Of a stretch of DNA of 64,000 nt, positions 52,601 through 61,487 are shown one piece after another (position 1 is the first letter of the stretch; each line of letters starts with the position of its first letter). The DNA comes from H111-94 sp034436045. GTDB lineage: Bacteria > Chloroflexota > Ktedonobacteria > Ktedonobacterales > Ktedonobacteraceae. The position numbers and the translations under genes were made by a program. Location: the NCBI GenBank assembly GCA_034436045.1, contig DAOTVZ010000084.1:1-64000 (forward strand), written 5' to 3'. The notes under the pieces were generated by a model. The model saw nothing but the letters and a program-made list of their open reading frames with translations, ran no database searches and was not told where the DNA came from.

Positions 52601-53201
52601 GAGGGCGTTCTCCTTCAATGCCTTTACTGCTGCGGGGGGATAGAATCCCTTGCAGCAGGCAATCTCTTGCTGTCTGCTATTGAGACGTTTCAACGTGTCT
52701 GAAGTAACAATGGTTGTGCTATATATTTTCAATTGATGGGTCTAATGATGAAAATTAGCTGAGAAAACTGTTTGATGATAGAGCATGGGTAGAATGATAG
52801 CTCTGCTGCCCGCTTCCTCAATGCCTTGCTTGTGGGTCTACAGCCTCCTGTGTTACACTATATAAGGGTATCTGGTATTGTGTATCGAGCAGCCACGCCC
52901 CTGGTAGGCACGGCGCGTTCTCTCTGCCTTTCATGAAGTAATAAACTGAGGAACGGGGAGATATAACGTATTTTCTTCCACCGAATTGTAGCGATGCTTG
53001 AGCCTGCTGACTAGGAGGGGCTACCTACATCAGTTCGATCACAACAGAGCCTTGAAGGTCACATTGCTATCACAATCTGCATGAGGTAACTCTCTTCGCA
53101 AGGTCGCTCTCTTTTAGAAGATTTTTGCGTGATACAATGGGAGAGGATGATTGTGTGAAGCGGTTGTATCACGTGACCAGGAGATAATGAGGAAGGTAAC
53201 A
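52601..53201. other. 601-bp intergenic region upstream of the aldolase
   Basis: No gene. Two promoter-like sites for the aldolase are seen: TTGTGG, 18 bases, then TACACT with extended TG (52830-52859), and TGATACAAT (53130-53138). The former would give a leader of ~340 bases. Nothing else is recognisable. Confidence 0.5.
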
Positions 53202-54125
53202 ATGAATGATCGTATAAGGGAAATTTTGAGCTGGTACGCTAACGAAAATCCGGGAGTACGTGCTAATCTGGCGCGTATGCTCAATCATGGACGACTGGGC
53301 GGTACCGGGAAGATGGTAATTTTGCCTGTGGATCAGGGGTTCGAGCATGGCCCGGCCCGTAGCTTCGCGCCCAATCCTGCTGGTTACGATGTGCGCTACT
53401 TTTTCCATCTGGCGATAGAGGCCGGTTGTAATGCCTACGCGGCCCCGCTCGGCGCAATTGAGGCGGGCATCAACGATTATGTTGGTGAGGTGCCGCTGAT
53501 CCTCAAATGCAACAACCACGACCTGCTACGCAATGAGGCAGATCCCATTTCCGCAGTAACGGCCAGCGTAGAAGATGCGCTACGCCTGGGTTGCTCGGCC
53601 ATTGGTTTCACGATCTATCCTGGCTCGACCGAACGCAATACGATGTACGAGGAGCTGCGAGAGATGACGGCTGAGGCCAAAGCAGCGGGTCTAGCAGTCG
53701 TTGTCTGGTCGTATCCACGTGGCAGTTCCCTGAGCAAAGAGGGTGAAACAGCCATTGATGTCGTGGCCTACGCTGCCCATATCGCTGCTCAGTTGGGGGC
53801 AGACATCATCAAGGTGAAGTTGCCGACGGCGCATGTCGAGTTGCCGGAAGCGCAGAAAGTCTATCAGAAGTACGAGATTCCGATCTCGACGCTGGCAGAG
53901 CGTGTGCAGCATGTCGTGCAGAGTGCCTTTGGTGGGCGGCGCATTGTGATCTTCTCCGGTGGCCCGGCAGCCTCTGACGAGCAGGTCTTTAGCGAAGTAC
54001 GGGCTATCCGCGATGGCGGTGGCTTCGGCTCCATCATGGGGCGCAACTCCTTCCAGCGCAAGGAGCCGGAGGCCCTGAAGTTCCTCAATACCGTGATGGG
54101 CATCTACGAAGGCTCGATCCAGTAG
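53202..54125 (+). CDS. Class I fructose-bisphosphate aldolase (archaeal/FbaB type)
   Basis: 307 residues from the ATG at 53202, with GAGGAAGG upstream. It belongs to the DhnA/FbaB group: VILPVDQGFEHGPARSF at the start, KCNNHDLL, GCSAIGFTIYPGS, VVVWSYPRGS, the Schiff-base Lys in GADIIKVKLPT, IVIFSGGPAASDEQ (phosphate-binding) and GGGFGSIMGRNSFQR. It splits or builds fructose 1,6-bisphosphate in glycolysis/gluconeogenesis. The gene is monocistronic as far as can be seen. Confidence 0.93.
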   Translation: MNDRIREILSWYANENPGVRANLARMLNHGRLGGTGKMVILPVDQGFEHGPARSFAPNPAGYDVRYFFHLAIEAGCNAYAAPLGAIEAGINDYVGEVPLILKCNNHDLLRNEADPISAVTASVEDALRLGCSAIGFTIYPGSTERNTMYEELREMTAEAKAAGLAVVVWSYPRGSSLSKEGETAIDVVAYAAHIAAQLGADIIKVKLPTAHVELPEAQKVYQKYEIPISTLAERVQHVVQSAFGGRRIVIFSGGPAASDEQVFSEVRAIRDGGGFGSIMGRNSFQRKEPEALKFLNTVMGIYEGSIQ

Positions 54126-54248
54126 GGATAGCGCATACACGTTTCTAGCTCAGAACGTGAAGACGGGGGTCGCTTCATAGTAATAAGAGCATGAAGCGGC
54201 TTCCGTCGTTTTGGGCCAAACAGTGCAATAGGAATTTCTCTTTTTTCC

Positions 54249-54279
54249 TTGACGGCTACCTGCCTATCTGTGGTAGGAT
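54249..54279 (+). promoter_or_regulatory. Candidate promoter of the restriction-modification operon
   Basis: TTGACG (54249-54254), 19-base spacer, TAGGAT (54274-54279). It lies ~95 bases before the first methylase. The surrounding ~250 bases after the aldolase are AT-rich and hold nothing else; no controller (C-protein) gene was found. Confidence 0.4.
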
Positions 54280-54375
54280 AGAACATCTATTCTTGATTAT
54301 TATTTCGTTCATTTCGATGGGGAGCTATAAATTTTGTTGTGGGAGTAGACTGAGATTATTTGGGGGAGTGTGAGC

Positions 54376-55260
54376 ATGGTAACTGATGAGGAGGCTGTAC
54401 AGTTAACGCTTTATGCTGAAGATGCTGAGACGTTTCATAATCGTAAGCCAGCGGCAGTACCCTTTGTAAAGTGGGCAGGCGGAAAGCGTAAACTTGTTGA
54501 TGAGATATTGCGTGTCGCGCCAGCCTCATTTGAGCGTTATATCGAGCCTTTTGTTGGAGGTGGCGCGGTAGCATTGGCATTAGGCCATCATACGATGTTG
54601 TTGAATGATGCTAATGCTGAACTTATCAATACCTATCGCGTTGTGCGTGATAATTTAGAGGGATTGTTGTTGCTGCTTAATGAGCATCGTAAAAAGCACT
54701 CTAAGGATTATTTCTATATGTTGAGGGAGCAGGACGTAGAAACATTATCTCCTGTAGAGCAGGCGGCGCGCTTTATATATTTGAATAAAACTTGTTTTAA
54801 TGGCCTGTATCGTGTCAATAGATATGGTAAATTTAATGTCCCCTTTGGTCGCTATAAAAACCCGATCTTCTATGATCTGACGGAGATACAGGCAGCGTCC
54901 AGAGTCCTTCAGCGCGCGGAATTATTTAGCGAAGACTATCAGAATTTTCTCAGGCAACACGCACGTCCGGGTGATTTCATCTATCTCGACCCGCCTTATG
55001 TGCCTGTTAGCCGGTATTCTGATTTTAAACGGTATACAAAGAAGCAATTTCGAGAGCAGGATCAAAAAACCTTAGTCCATCTTTATGATGAGCTAATTGC
55101 TTTAGGAGCTTATCCTGTGTTGAGCAATTCGTATTCAGAACTGACGCTTGCATTATATGCTCACCACCATATAAGAGTTGTCTTAGCTCCGCGTAATATC
55201 AATCACGATGGGAGTGGACGTGCGCCCATTCCTGAAATTCTTGTGACGCCGAGGTCGTAG
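54376..55260 (+). CDS. D12-class (Dam-like) adenine-specific DNA methyltransferase
   Basis: 294 residues from the ATG at 54376, which has GGGGGAG upstream; the GTG at 54370 is too close. Motif order is that of alpha-class N6-adenine methylases: FVKWAGGKRKL (motif X), YIEPFVGGGAVALAL (motif I, SAM), NDANAELINTYR, YLNKTCFNGLYRVN and the catalytic DPPY (FIYLDPPYVPV). This subclass usually methylates GATC or a longer site that contains it. It is the first gene of a three-gene type IIS-like cassette; the second methylase starts 2 bases after its stop. Base composition is clearly more AT-rich than the housekeeping genes around it. Confidence 0.93.
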   Translation: MVTDEEAVQLTLYAEDAETFHNRKPAAVPFVKWAGGKRKLVDEILRVAPASFERYIEPFVGGGAVALALGHHTMLLNDANAELINTYRVVRDNLEGLLLLLNEHRKKHSKDYFYMLREQDVETLSPVEQAARFIYLNKTCFNGLYRVNRYGKFNVPFGRYKNPIFYDLTEIQAASRVLQRAELFSEDYQNFLRQHARPGDFIYLDPPYVPVSRYSDFKRYTKKQFREQDQKTLVHLYDELIALGAYPVLSNSYSELTLALYAHHHIRVVLAPRNINHDGSGRAPIPEILVTPRS

Positions 55261-55262
55261 TT

Positions 55263-56333
55263 ATGGTACTTACCAGTCGTCTGGTTGCTAAATACGAGCT
55301 GATTAGTGACCAACTCGCTTGTTTCCCAGGTTCTCGTTATATGGGAAGCAAGCAAGTAATTTTACCGTTTATCTATGATATCTTAAAAGATATACCGTTC
55401 ACTACGGTGCTGGATGCATGCAGTGGGAGTGGGGCTGTGAGCTATCTCTTCAAATCAATGGGCAAAGCTGTAACCAGTAATGATGTTTTGCGTTTTTGCT
55501 ACCATACAGCCCAGGCCTGCGTTGCTAACAGTACCGAGCGATTGTCGCATGAAGAGGTGGAAAGGCTTTTACGCCCCCATCCTTCTCCTGACAATTTCAT
55601 TCAGGAGACGTTTCGGGGCCTCTATTTTACTGATGAGGAGAATCGGTGGCTAGATAATATAGTTGCCAATATTTTTCAGATCACCCCTCCTTATAAGCAA
55701 TCTCTTGCATTTTCCGCCTTAGTCTATGCCTGTCTTCGCCGCCGCCCGCGTGGTATCTTTACCTACACAGGAGTGCGCTATGATGACGGAAGACGTGATT
55801 TGCGTATCTCGCTAGAAGATCATTTTCGTACCGCCGTAGGGCTATTTAATGCGGCAGTTTTTGATAATGGGCAGAAGCACCTTGCTTTAAATACGGATGT
55901 ATTTTCTTTACCGCCAGAGATGACTTTTGATGCCGTCTACATAGACCCACCTTATGTTTCTCCGCATAGTGATAATGACTATACGCGCCGTTATCATTTT
56001 GTTGAGGGCCTAACACGCTACTGGCAGGGATTGGAAATTCTTGAAGAGACGAAAACAAAGAAATTTCGTCGCTTGCCCAGCCTGTTTGATACGAAAAGGA
56101 CTGTGTATCGGGCTTTTCAGGCGTTATTTGAACGTTTCGCCGATTCTATTATCATTGTTTCATATTCATCCAATGGTATCCCCTTGAAGGAAGAATTGTT
56201 AGCGATACTTTCAGCTTACAAGCGTCATGTCGAGGTGTATGAATGCGATCATCGTTATTCATTCGGCACACACAATCACAAGATAAATAACAACCAGAAT
56301 GAAGTAAAAGAGTACCTGTTTGTGGGAATGTAG
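55263..56333 (+). CDS. Second adenine-specific DNA methyltransferase
   Basis: 356 residues, starting 2 bases after the first methylase. Also of the D12 type but a different lineage: FPGSRYMGSKQVILPFI (motif X), VLDACSGSGAVSYLFKS (motif I), and DAVYIDPPYVSPHSDNDYT (motif IV, DPPY). C-terminal IIIVSYSSNGIP completes the fold. Two adenine methylases beside one nuclease is expected when the recognition site is asymmetric, so that each strand needs its own enzyme. With the AlwI-like nuclease downstream this fits a site like GGATC, an inference from the known AlwI enzyme. Confidence 0.9.
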   Translation: MVLTSRLVAKYELISDQLACFPGSRYMGSKQVILPFIYDILKDIPFTTVLDACSGSGAVSYLFKSMGKAVTSNDVLRFCYHTAQACVANSTERLSHEEVERLLRPHPSPDNFIQETFRGLYFTDEENRWLDNIVANIFQITPPYKQSLAFSALVYACLRRRPRGIFTYTGVRYDDGRRDLRISLEDHFRTAVGLFNAAVFDNGQKHLALNTDVFSLPPEMTFDAVYIDPPYVSPHSDNDYTRRYHFVEGLTRYWQGLEILEETKTKKFRRLPSLFDTKRTVYRAFQALFERFADSIIIVSYSSNGIPLKEELLAILSAYKRHVEVYECDHRYSFGTHNHKINNNQNEVKEYLFVGM

Positions 56334-56391
56334 AAAGAATAGACAGGCAGATTGTCCTTCAACGTCAGTCCGTCAGGGGGACTAACATATT

Positions 56392-58062
56392 ATGAATGTC
56401 TGGAATATAGGCAATACCACTGTTCGTAATCCTCTGCGTTTGAGAGAGGCCTTACGCTTGTTTGTGGCTGAAATGAGTGGAAGACCGTTTCGTCGTAGTG
56501 AACAGCTTGAATTCCAGCAGGCGATGATTAAGGCTGGTCTGGTAGATTCAGAGCGGGTTACAGGTGATGATGGAGGGCGCAAATTTGCCAGTGCTTTTAA
56601 GCAGTTGGGTTTTGTTACCGACTGGTCACAAGGACAAAGTTGGGAGGTTACACCTGTTGGGAAATTACTACTTGAACATCTTGAGTTACAAGAAACGATC
56701 TTCTTACGACAATTATTGAAATATCAGATACAGTCTCCACTTGAGAGTGATAGTCGTACAAACGGTTTTCACTTGAGGCCATTTCGATTGTTGCTTAGAT
56801 TTTTGCTAAGGATGCACCAGGAAAAGCTGATTGGTCTGACACATACTGAAATAGGTATGTATGTGATTCGTCTTCTTGATGAAGATGATGACAAAGCATT
56901 TGAGGACGCTATTGTTAGGATTAAAGTATATAGAGAGGCTTATGATAGAATCAATGGGAAGGTTGCTAAGACTGTTTTTGCACGTGAACGTTTGAAGGAA
57001 GTTGCCTCACAGGTTGGCCTGGACTATGGTACTCTGAAAGATTATGCCGACAGCAATGGTCGTTATGCCCTGATGAGTGGATTACTGGCACTGCGCGGTA
57101 ATAAATTAGCTATTGCAGAAACGAAAGTACCTTTTGTGGACGCTCTGCTTGCCGATGGCTCAACGCTGATGCCGGATGCAACTTACCTGGAAAAATTTTA
57201 CGATCCCAACTATCCACCTTTGCCTGCCGATGACATCATTTTTGTGCGGTATGAAATTAAAACCCTTCAAGAACGCATTAAGGGGGTTGCTCAGTCTATA
57301 AATGTAGCACCGAATATACCTATTCCTGATGATGACACTACTCTCTTAAAGTTACAGGCGTATGAAATTAAGTTACGTAATAGATTGCGTGAAGTACAGG
57401 AAATTCAGTTCTATCATATGCAACGTACTCCCGAAGCTATTGATGAGATTGAGGACTTGTTAGAGAGCATTGAGAGTGGTGGTTTTGCCTCATATGCTCC
57501 TGCATATCTTGAATGGGCTATCTGGCGTCTATTCCTGGCTATGAATGATCTGGTTGGAGAAATTAGCAATACTAGAGGTTTTCAGATTGATGAAAATATG
57601 AATCCTGTTCATCATGCTAAAGGTGGGGTGGCTGATCTTACGTTGACCTACCGCGATTTCAAACTTGTTTGTGAAATGACCTTAGCGAATGGTAGTCGCC
57701 AGTTTGCTATGGAAGGTGAACCAGTGACGCGCCATGTCTTTAAAGCTATAGAAGCTAGCGGTGATAAACCTGTCTATGGCGTTTTTGTTGCTAAGAGACT
57801 GAACCCTAATACAATAGATGCTTTCCATAATGCAAGATACTGGAAAAATTATGAAAAATATATCATAACGCCTATTGTTGCCCTTGAGATAAAACAACTT
57901 CTAAAGCTCGTTGCATGTCTTAAGTATCATTCAGTATCAATAGCGGATGTTCGTAAGCTGCTTGATACTATTTTGGATATGCAAAAAGAGTTTGATAATG
58001 GGCCAGATTGGTATAACGCTTATTCCAGATTTTACGAACGGTGGCTGAAATGGAGAAAATAA
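56392..58062 (+). CDS. AlwI-family type IIS restriction endonuclease
   Basis: 556 residues, close to AlwI-family size. The catalytic region lies near residues 405-450: GGVADLTLTYRDFKLVCEMT followed by LANGSRQFAMEGEPVTRH, with the Asp of GVAD and Glu of CEMT as presumed metal ligands; the E-x-T-L, R-Q and EGEPVxRH pattern is that of the AlwI family. The N-terminal half (helical, NPLRLREALRLF; WEVTPVGKLLL) likely reads the DNA. Cleavage would be at a fixed distance from an asymmetric site. AGTCC/GGACT around 56367-56383 forms a small hairpin ahead of its start and might tune translation. AT-richer than neighbours, as are its methylases. Confidence 0.87.
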   Translation: MNVWNIGNTTVRNPLRLREALRLFVAEMSGRPFRRSEQLEFQQAMIKAGLVDSERVTGDDGGRKFASAFKQLGFVTDWSQGQSWEVTPVGKLLLEHLELQETIFLRQLLKYQIQSPLESDSRTNGFHLRPFRLLLRFLLRMHQEKLIGLTHTEIGMYVIRLLDEDDDKAFEDAIVRIKVYREAYDRINGKVAKTVFARERLKEVASQVGLDYGTLKDYADSNGRYALMSGLLALRGNKLAIAETKVPFVDALLADGSTLMPDATYLEKFYDPNYPPLPADDIIFVRYEIKTLQERIKGVAQSINVAPNIPIPDDDTTLLKLQAYEIKLRNRLREVQEIQFYHMQRTPEAIDEIEDLLESIESGGFASYAPAYLEWAIWRLFLAMNDLVGEISNTRGFQIDENMNPVHHAKGGVADLTLTYRDFKLVCEMTLANGSRQFAMEGEPVTRHVFKAIEASGDKPVYGVFVAKRLNPNTIDAFHNARYWKNYEKYIITPIVALEIKQLLKLVACLKYHSVSIADVRKLLDTILDMQKEFDNGPDWYNAYSRFYERWLKWRK

Positions 58063-58103
58063 TTACACTTCTCAGCGTTTCACCTGCATTATAATGAATT
58101 GTC

Positions 58104-58132
58104 TTGACAAGCAAATACCCCTATGCTATATT
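58104..58132 (+). promoter_or_regulatory. Near-consensus sigma-A promoter of the aro operon
   Basis: TTGACA (58104-58109), 17-base spacer, TATATT (58127-58132), with an extended TG just ahead (TGCTATATT). The best promoter match in the window. The ~70-base leader contains a 7-base perfect hairpin, CTACCAC/GTGGTAG (58161-58176), just before the GAGGAGG ribosome site. Confidence 0.8.
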
Positions 58133-58204
58133 TGGCTGGCATCGTGGCGAAGTATGCTTGCTACCACGGGTGGTAGGATGAAGAGGAGGAACCACAGACA
58201 TCTT

Positions 58205-58645
58205 ATGAAAATTCTGGTCATACACGGCCCCAACCTCAATCTTCTCGGCAAACGAGACCCGGCAAAATATGGGACTTTAACGATGTCCGACATCAATGCA
58301 CAACTCCAGTTGCTTGCCCACGAAGCTGAGTGTGAGCTTGAGTTTTTTCAATCAAATCATGAAGGAGCCATCATCGATTTTTTGCAGCTTGAATCATCTC
58401 GCGCCGCTGATGGGATCATTATCAATCCTGGGGCTTTGGTGCGCTATGGTTATTCGCTCAGACAGGCCTTCATTGACCTGGGGAAGCCGGTGATTGAAGT
58501 TCATATGTCCGATATCCACAAAACGGGTGTCAATCAAGGGGTCAACGTACTTGAAGATGTGCGTATTGACCAGGTGGTGGGGCTGAAAGAGCGCAGCTAT
58601 TACGAGGCACTAACAAAGCTGATCAACTATGTGAGGACAAAGTAG
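58205..58645 (+). CDS. aroQ: 3-dehydroquinate dehydratase, type II
   Basis: 146 residues from the ATG at 58205; GAGGAGG lies ~15 bases upstream, so a start at 58178 or a spaced ribosome site cannot be excluded. Type II enzymes dehydrate 3-dehydroquinate to 3-dehydroshikimate. Motifs: IHGPNLNLLGKRDPAKYG with the catalytic Arg (KRDP) and Tyr (KYG), FFQSNHEGAIIDFL, INPGALVRYGYSLRQA and IEVHMSDIHKTG. The usual INPGA-x-x-H-T/S and NIHAREEFR segments are altered (LVRYGY; KTGVNQG), making it divergent. It opens a four-gene shikimate operon with gaps of 4 bases or overlaps. Confidence 0.9.
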   Translation: MKILVIHGPNLNLLGKRDPAKYGTLTMSDINAQLQLLAHEAECELEFFQSNHEGAIIDFLQLESSRAADGIIINPGALVRYGYSLRQAFIDLGKPVIEVHMSDIHKTGVNQGVNVLEDVRIDQVVGLKERSYYEALTKLINYVRTK

Positions 58646-58649
58646 CACG

Positions 58650-59975
58650 ATGCCAAAAAAACAGGTGTTTCTAAAAGTGACGAAAAGCCGCAGTTTGCAC
58701 GGCGAGGTGCGTATGCCGCGCAGCAAAACGCACTCGTTTCGGGCGCTTATCCTGGCCTCGCTGGCCAATGGTATCTCGTTTGTCAGAAATCCCAAGCTCA
58801 GCGGAGATTGGCATGAAGCTGTGAAGGCTATGCGCATGTATGGCGCAAATATCGAGGAAGTTGAACCCAACGTTTTTCGCGTCGAAGGTGTGGGGGGCAA
58901 GTTACAGACACCGGCAGATATCATTAATGTCAATAATTCCGGCACCATGCTCTTTTTTGTAGCAGGCGTAGCGGCGGCCTGTCCTGGCTGGTCGGTGATT
59001 ACCGGTGATGAGTCCATACGCACACTCAGAAAAATTTCAAGCAATTTGTTTGAACCCTTGCAAGACTTAGGTGTCCAGATCATCTCGACGAAGAATGATG
59101 GCATGGCCCCCCTGGTTATTAAAGGCAAAGTGGATGGCGGCGTTGCACATATGGATGGAGTTGGCTGTCAGCCCGTTTTTAGTGTCCTTATTGCCTCGGC
59201 ATTTTCGGAGAAGCCGGTGGAAATCTTTGTCAGAAATCCTGGTGAGAAAGCCTATATTGACCTGCTGCTGTACTGGTTCCGCAAGGTTGGCCTACAATTT
59301 GAAAATGTTGACAACACCTATGCCTACTACCGCTTTCCAGGCAACATTCCCCCCCAGGCTTTTGATGCGGAAATACCCCTTGAGTGGTCTGCTCCCGCGT
59401 ACCCACTGCTGGCTGCCATCCTGACGCCGGACTCAGAGATCACTGTGCGCGGCATGAACTGGGAAGACCCCTATGGAGATAAACATGTTATTGCTATCCT
59501 GCGCGACATGGGGGCAGATATCACGATTAAAGGTGATGCTTTAACCGCCAGAACCAGTGAGTTACGTGCCATTGAGGTAGACATGAATGATTTGCCCGAT
59601 CAGGTGCCGACCATTGCTGTTGCCGCCTGCTTTGCCAGAGGGAAAACAGTGATCAAGAATGCGTTGACGGCACGCTGGAAAGAGTGTGATCGCATCGCGG
59701 CCATGTGCCGGGAACTGACGAAGATGGGCGCGAAAGTGGTTGAAAAAGAAGATGGACTCATTATCGACCAGGATGGCACATGGAAATTGCATGCGGCGCA
59801 GCTTGATGGCTACTACGACCACCGTATGGTCTTATCACTCGCACTCGCGGGCATGCAGGTAGAGGGAGAGACATACATTTCTGATGCCCAGATGGTGGAA
59901 AAATCGTTCGAGAATTTCATCCCAGATATGAGAAACGTTGGGGCCAATGTAGAACTGGTGGAAGAACAGGCATGA
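58650..59975 (+). CDS. aroA: Divergent EPSP synthase
   Basis: 441 residues. EPSP synthase joins shikimate-3-phosphate and phosphoenolpyruvate. Active-site signatures kept: PRSKTHSFRALILASL (Lys, Thr, Ser, Arg as in SKxxSxR), DMNDLPDQVPTIAVAACFA (the catalytic Asp), RWKECDRIAAMCRELTKMGA (Glu, Asp, Arg), YYDHRMVLSLALAG and the late Lys in VEKSFENF. Altered: the usual GNAGTAxR is NNSGTMLFF, losing its Arg, and the RPM of the PEP loop is changed (GDESIRTLRKI). It therefore belongs to an outlying branch. The gene starts 4 bases after aroQ and overlaps aroK by ATGA. Confidence 0.88.
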   Translation: MPKKQVFLKVTKSRSLHGEVRMPRSKTHSFRALILASLANGISFVRNPKLSGDWHEAVKAMRMYGANIEEVEPNVFRVEGVGGKLQTPADIINVNNSGTMLFFVAGVAAACPGWSVITGDESIRTLRKISSNLFEPLQDLGVQIISTKNDGMAPLVIKGKVDGGVAHMDGVGCQPVFSVLIASAFSEKPVEIFVRNPGEKAYIDLLLYWFRKVGLQFENVDNTYAYYRFPGNIPPQAFDAEIPLEWSAPAYPLLAAILTPDSEITVRGMNWEDPYGDKHVIAILRDMGADITIKGDALTARTSELRAIEVDMNDLPDQVPTIAVAACFARGKTVIKNALTARWKECDRIAAMCRELTKMGAKVVEKEDGLIIDQDGTWKLHAAQLDGYYDHRMVLSLALAGMQVEGETYISDAQMVEKSFENFIPDMRNVGANVELVEEQA

Positions 59976-60517
59976 GAATACTGCTCATTGGCATGAAAGG
60001 TTGTGGAAAGACAACCGTCGGGAGATTACTGGCCGAAACGCTGCAAGTGCCGTTTCTTGACGCTGATGCGGAGGTTGAAAGTCTCCATCTGCAAGAGAGC
60101 GGCGAGGCCCTGTCCTCCCGCCAGATTTTTCAACGCTATGGCGAAGCGTATTTTCAGGCCCTGGATCGACGGGCGTTGCAGCGCATCACGCAGGCGTTCG
60201 CGCAGGCAGATTTCGTTTTTGCTTGTGGAGGACGCACGCCGTTACAGGCCGAAAATCAGGCAATTTTAGCGCGCATGGGCACGATCCTCTTTCTGAATGT
60301 TGACAAAGCCATTCTTCTCAAACGTATCCTCGCTCAAGGCATCCCCGCGTTTTTTGCCTATCCAGACGATCCAGCGCGATCACTTGATGAGCTACTGACG
60401 CAAAGAGTTCCTCTGTATAAAAGATTAGCCGCTCTGACTATTGAGGTCGGTGAGGAAACCCCGGAGGAAGTCACGCGCAACATTCTGGCTGAATTGAGGG
60501 CGTATGAACAACATTAA
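59972..60517 (+). CDS. aroK: Shikimate kinase-like protein
   Basis: 181 residues. P-loop LIGMKGCGKTTVGRLLAE at the start, then FLDADAEVE (the shikimate/Mg Asp pair), IFQRYGEAYFQALDRRAL (the RxxGExxFR-like stretch, with AYFQ for FR) and FACGGRTPLQAEN (normally GGG). The lid is short and atypical (AQGIPAFFAYPDDPARSLDELLTQR, whose late R is the usual lid Arg). It should phosphorylate shikimate or a close analogue. The start overlaps the aroA stop by ATGA, and its own end overlaps aroE by 14 bases, so all are coupled. Confidence 0.87.
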   Translation: MRILLIGMKGCGKTTVGRLLAETLQVPFLDADAEVESLHLQESGEALSSRQIFQRYGEAYFQALDRRALQRITQAFAQADFVFACGGRTPLQAENQAILARMGTILFLNVDKAILLKRILAQGIPAFFAYPDDPARSLDELLTQRVPLYKRLAALTIEVGEETPEEVTRNILAELRAYEQH

Positions 60518-61319
60518 TGGCGAAACTCAGGTAATTGGTTTCTTTGGCGCAACCTATCGCACCAGCAAGATGTACGGCATGTATAATGCTGCTTTTGAAG
60601 CGTTAGGGATGAACTATATCTATATTCCTCTTATCGTCAAAGACCTGGCGAAAGCGGTTGAGGGAGTACGCCATTTGGGCATCAAGGCCATTGGAGTGAC
60701 GATACCCTATAAAATCGATGTCATTCCTTATCTCGATGAACTGGATAGCGACGCGAGCAGAATTGGAGCTGTCAACGCCTTTGTGAATCGTGATGGCTGG
60801 CTGCTTGGAGCCAATACCGACGGGAAAGGGGCCGTCAAAGCATTAGAGGAAGTTACCACCATTGCTGGCAAGAAAGTGGTCTTGCTCGGCGCGGGGGGAG
60901 CAGCACGCGCGGTTGCCTTTGCTGTGACAGATGCCGGGGGCGAGATCGTGATTGTGAATCGAACAGAAGAGAGAGCGGCAGCACTGGCACAGGCGATACA
61001 CGGACAATACACCACGCTAGACAGGCTCAAACAGGCAATACAAGATGCGCAGATTGTGATTAATGCAACCTCGGTGGGCATGGGCGCGGCGAAGGACGAG
61101 TCACTCGTTCATAACGCATGGTTATCGTCAGATGCTGTCGTGATGGATCTGGTCTCTTCTCCCAAAGAAACGACATTGCTGAAACAGGCGCAGGAAAGAG
61201 GATGTCGGGTCGTCTATGGTAATCGCATGCTTTTCTGGCAAGGTGTGCTGAAATTTAAACTCTATACCGGTATAGAGCCACCTGTCGAAGTGATGGAAAA
61301 GGCCCTCAACGCCTTATAG
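60504..61319 (+). CDS. aroE: Shikimate dehydrogenase-like protein
   Basis: 271 residues. AroE reduces 3-dehydroshikimate with NADPH. Present: GVTIPYKIDVIPYLDELD (substrate Lys), GAVNAFVNRDGWLLGANTDGKG (Asn and catalytic Asp), VVLLGAGGAARAVAFAV (nucleotide loop), VNRTEERAAAL (an NADP-type Arg) and NATSVGMG. The N-terminal shikimate-binding segment, normally GxPIxHSxSPxxHN, is changed to GFFGATYRTSKMYGMYNAAF, so the substrate may differ from shikimate or bind differently. It overlaps aroK by 14 bases and ends the operon; aroB, aroC and DAHP synthase are not in the window. Confidence 0.87.
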   Translation: MNNINGETQVIGFFGATYRTSKMYGMYNAAFEALGMNYIYIPLIVKDLAKAVEGVRHLGIKAIGVTIPYKIDVIPYLDELDSDASRIGAVNAFVNRDGWLLGANTDGKGAVKALEEVTTIAGKKVVLLGAGGAARAVAFAVTDAGGEIVIVNRTEERAAALAQAIHGQYTTLDRLKQAIQDAQIVINATSVGMGAAKDESLVHNAWLSSDAVVMDLVSSPKETTLLKQAQERGCRVVYGNRMLFWQGVLKFKLYTGIEPPVEVMEKALNAL

Positions 61320-61487
61320 TAACTTCTTTTGACCGACTGGATGCAAACGTGCCAGAAAAAAGAGTTCTCTAGTAATCCCATCAGCTTTCCGTGATACAAT
61401 AGATCGGTAGAGGATATCTCCGGCTGAAGCATGCTTCACCGGATTCGAGTGCAAGTTGCATCCCAGTTCTCAAGAGGTGTTCGCACG

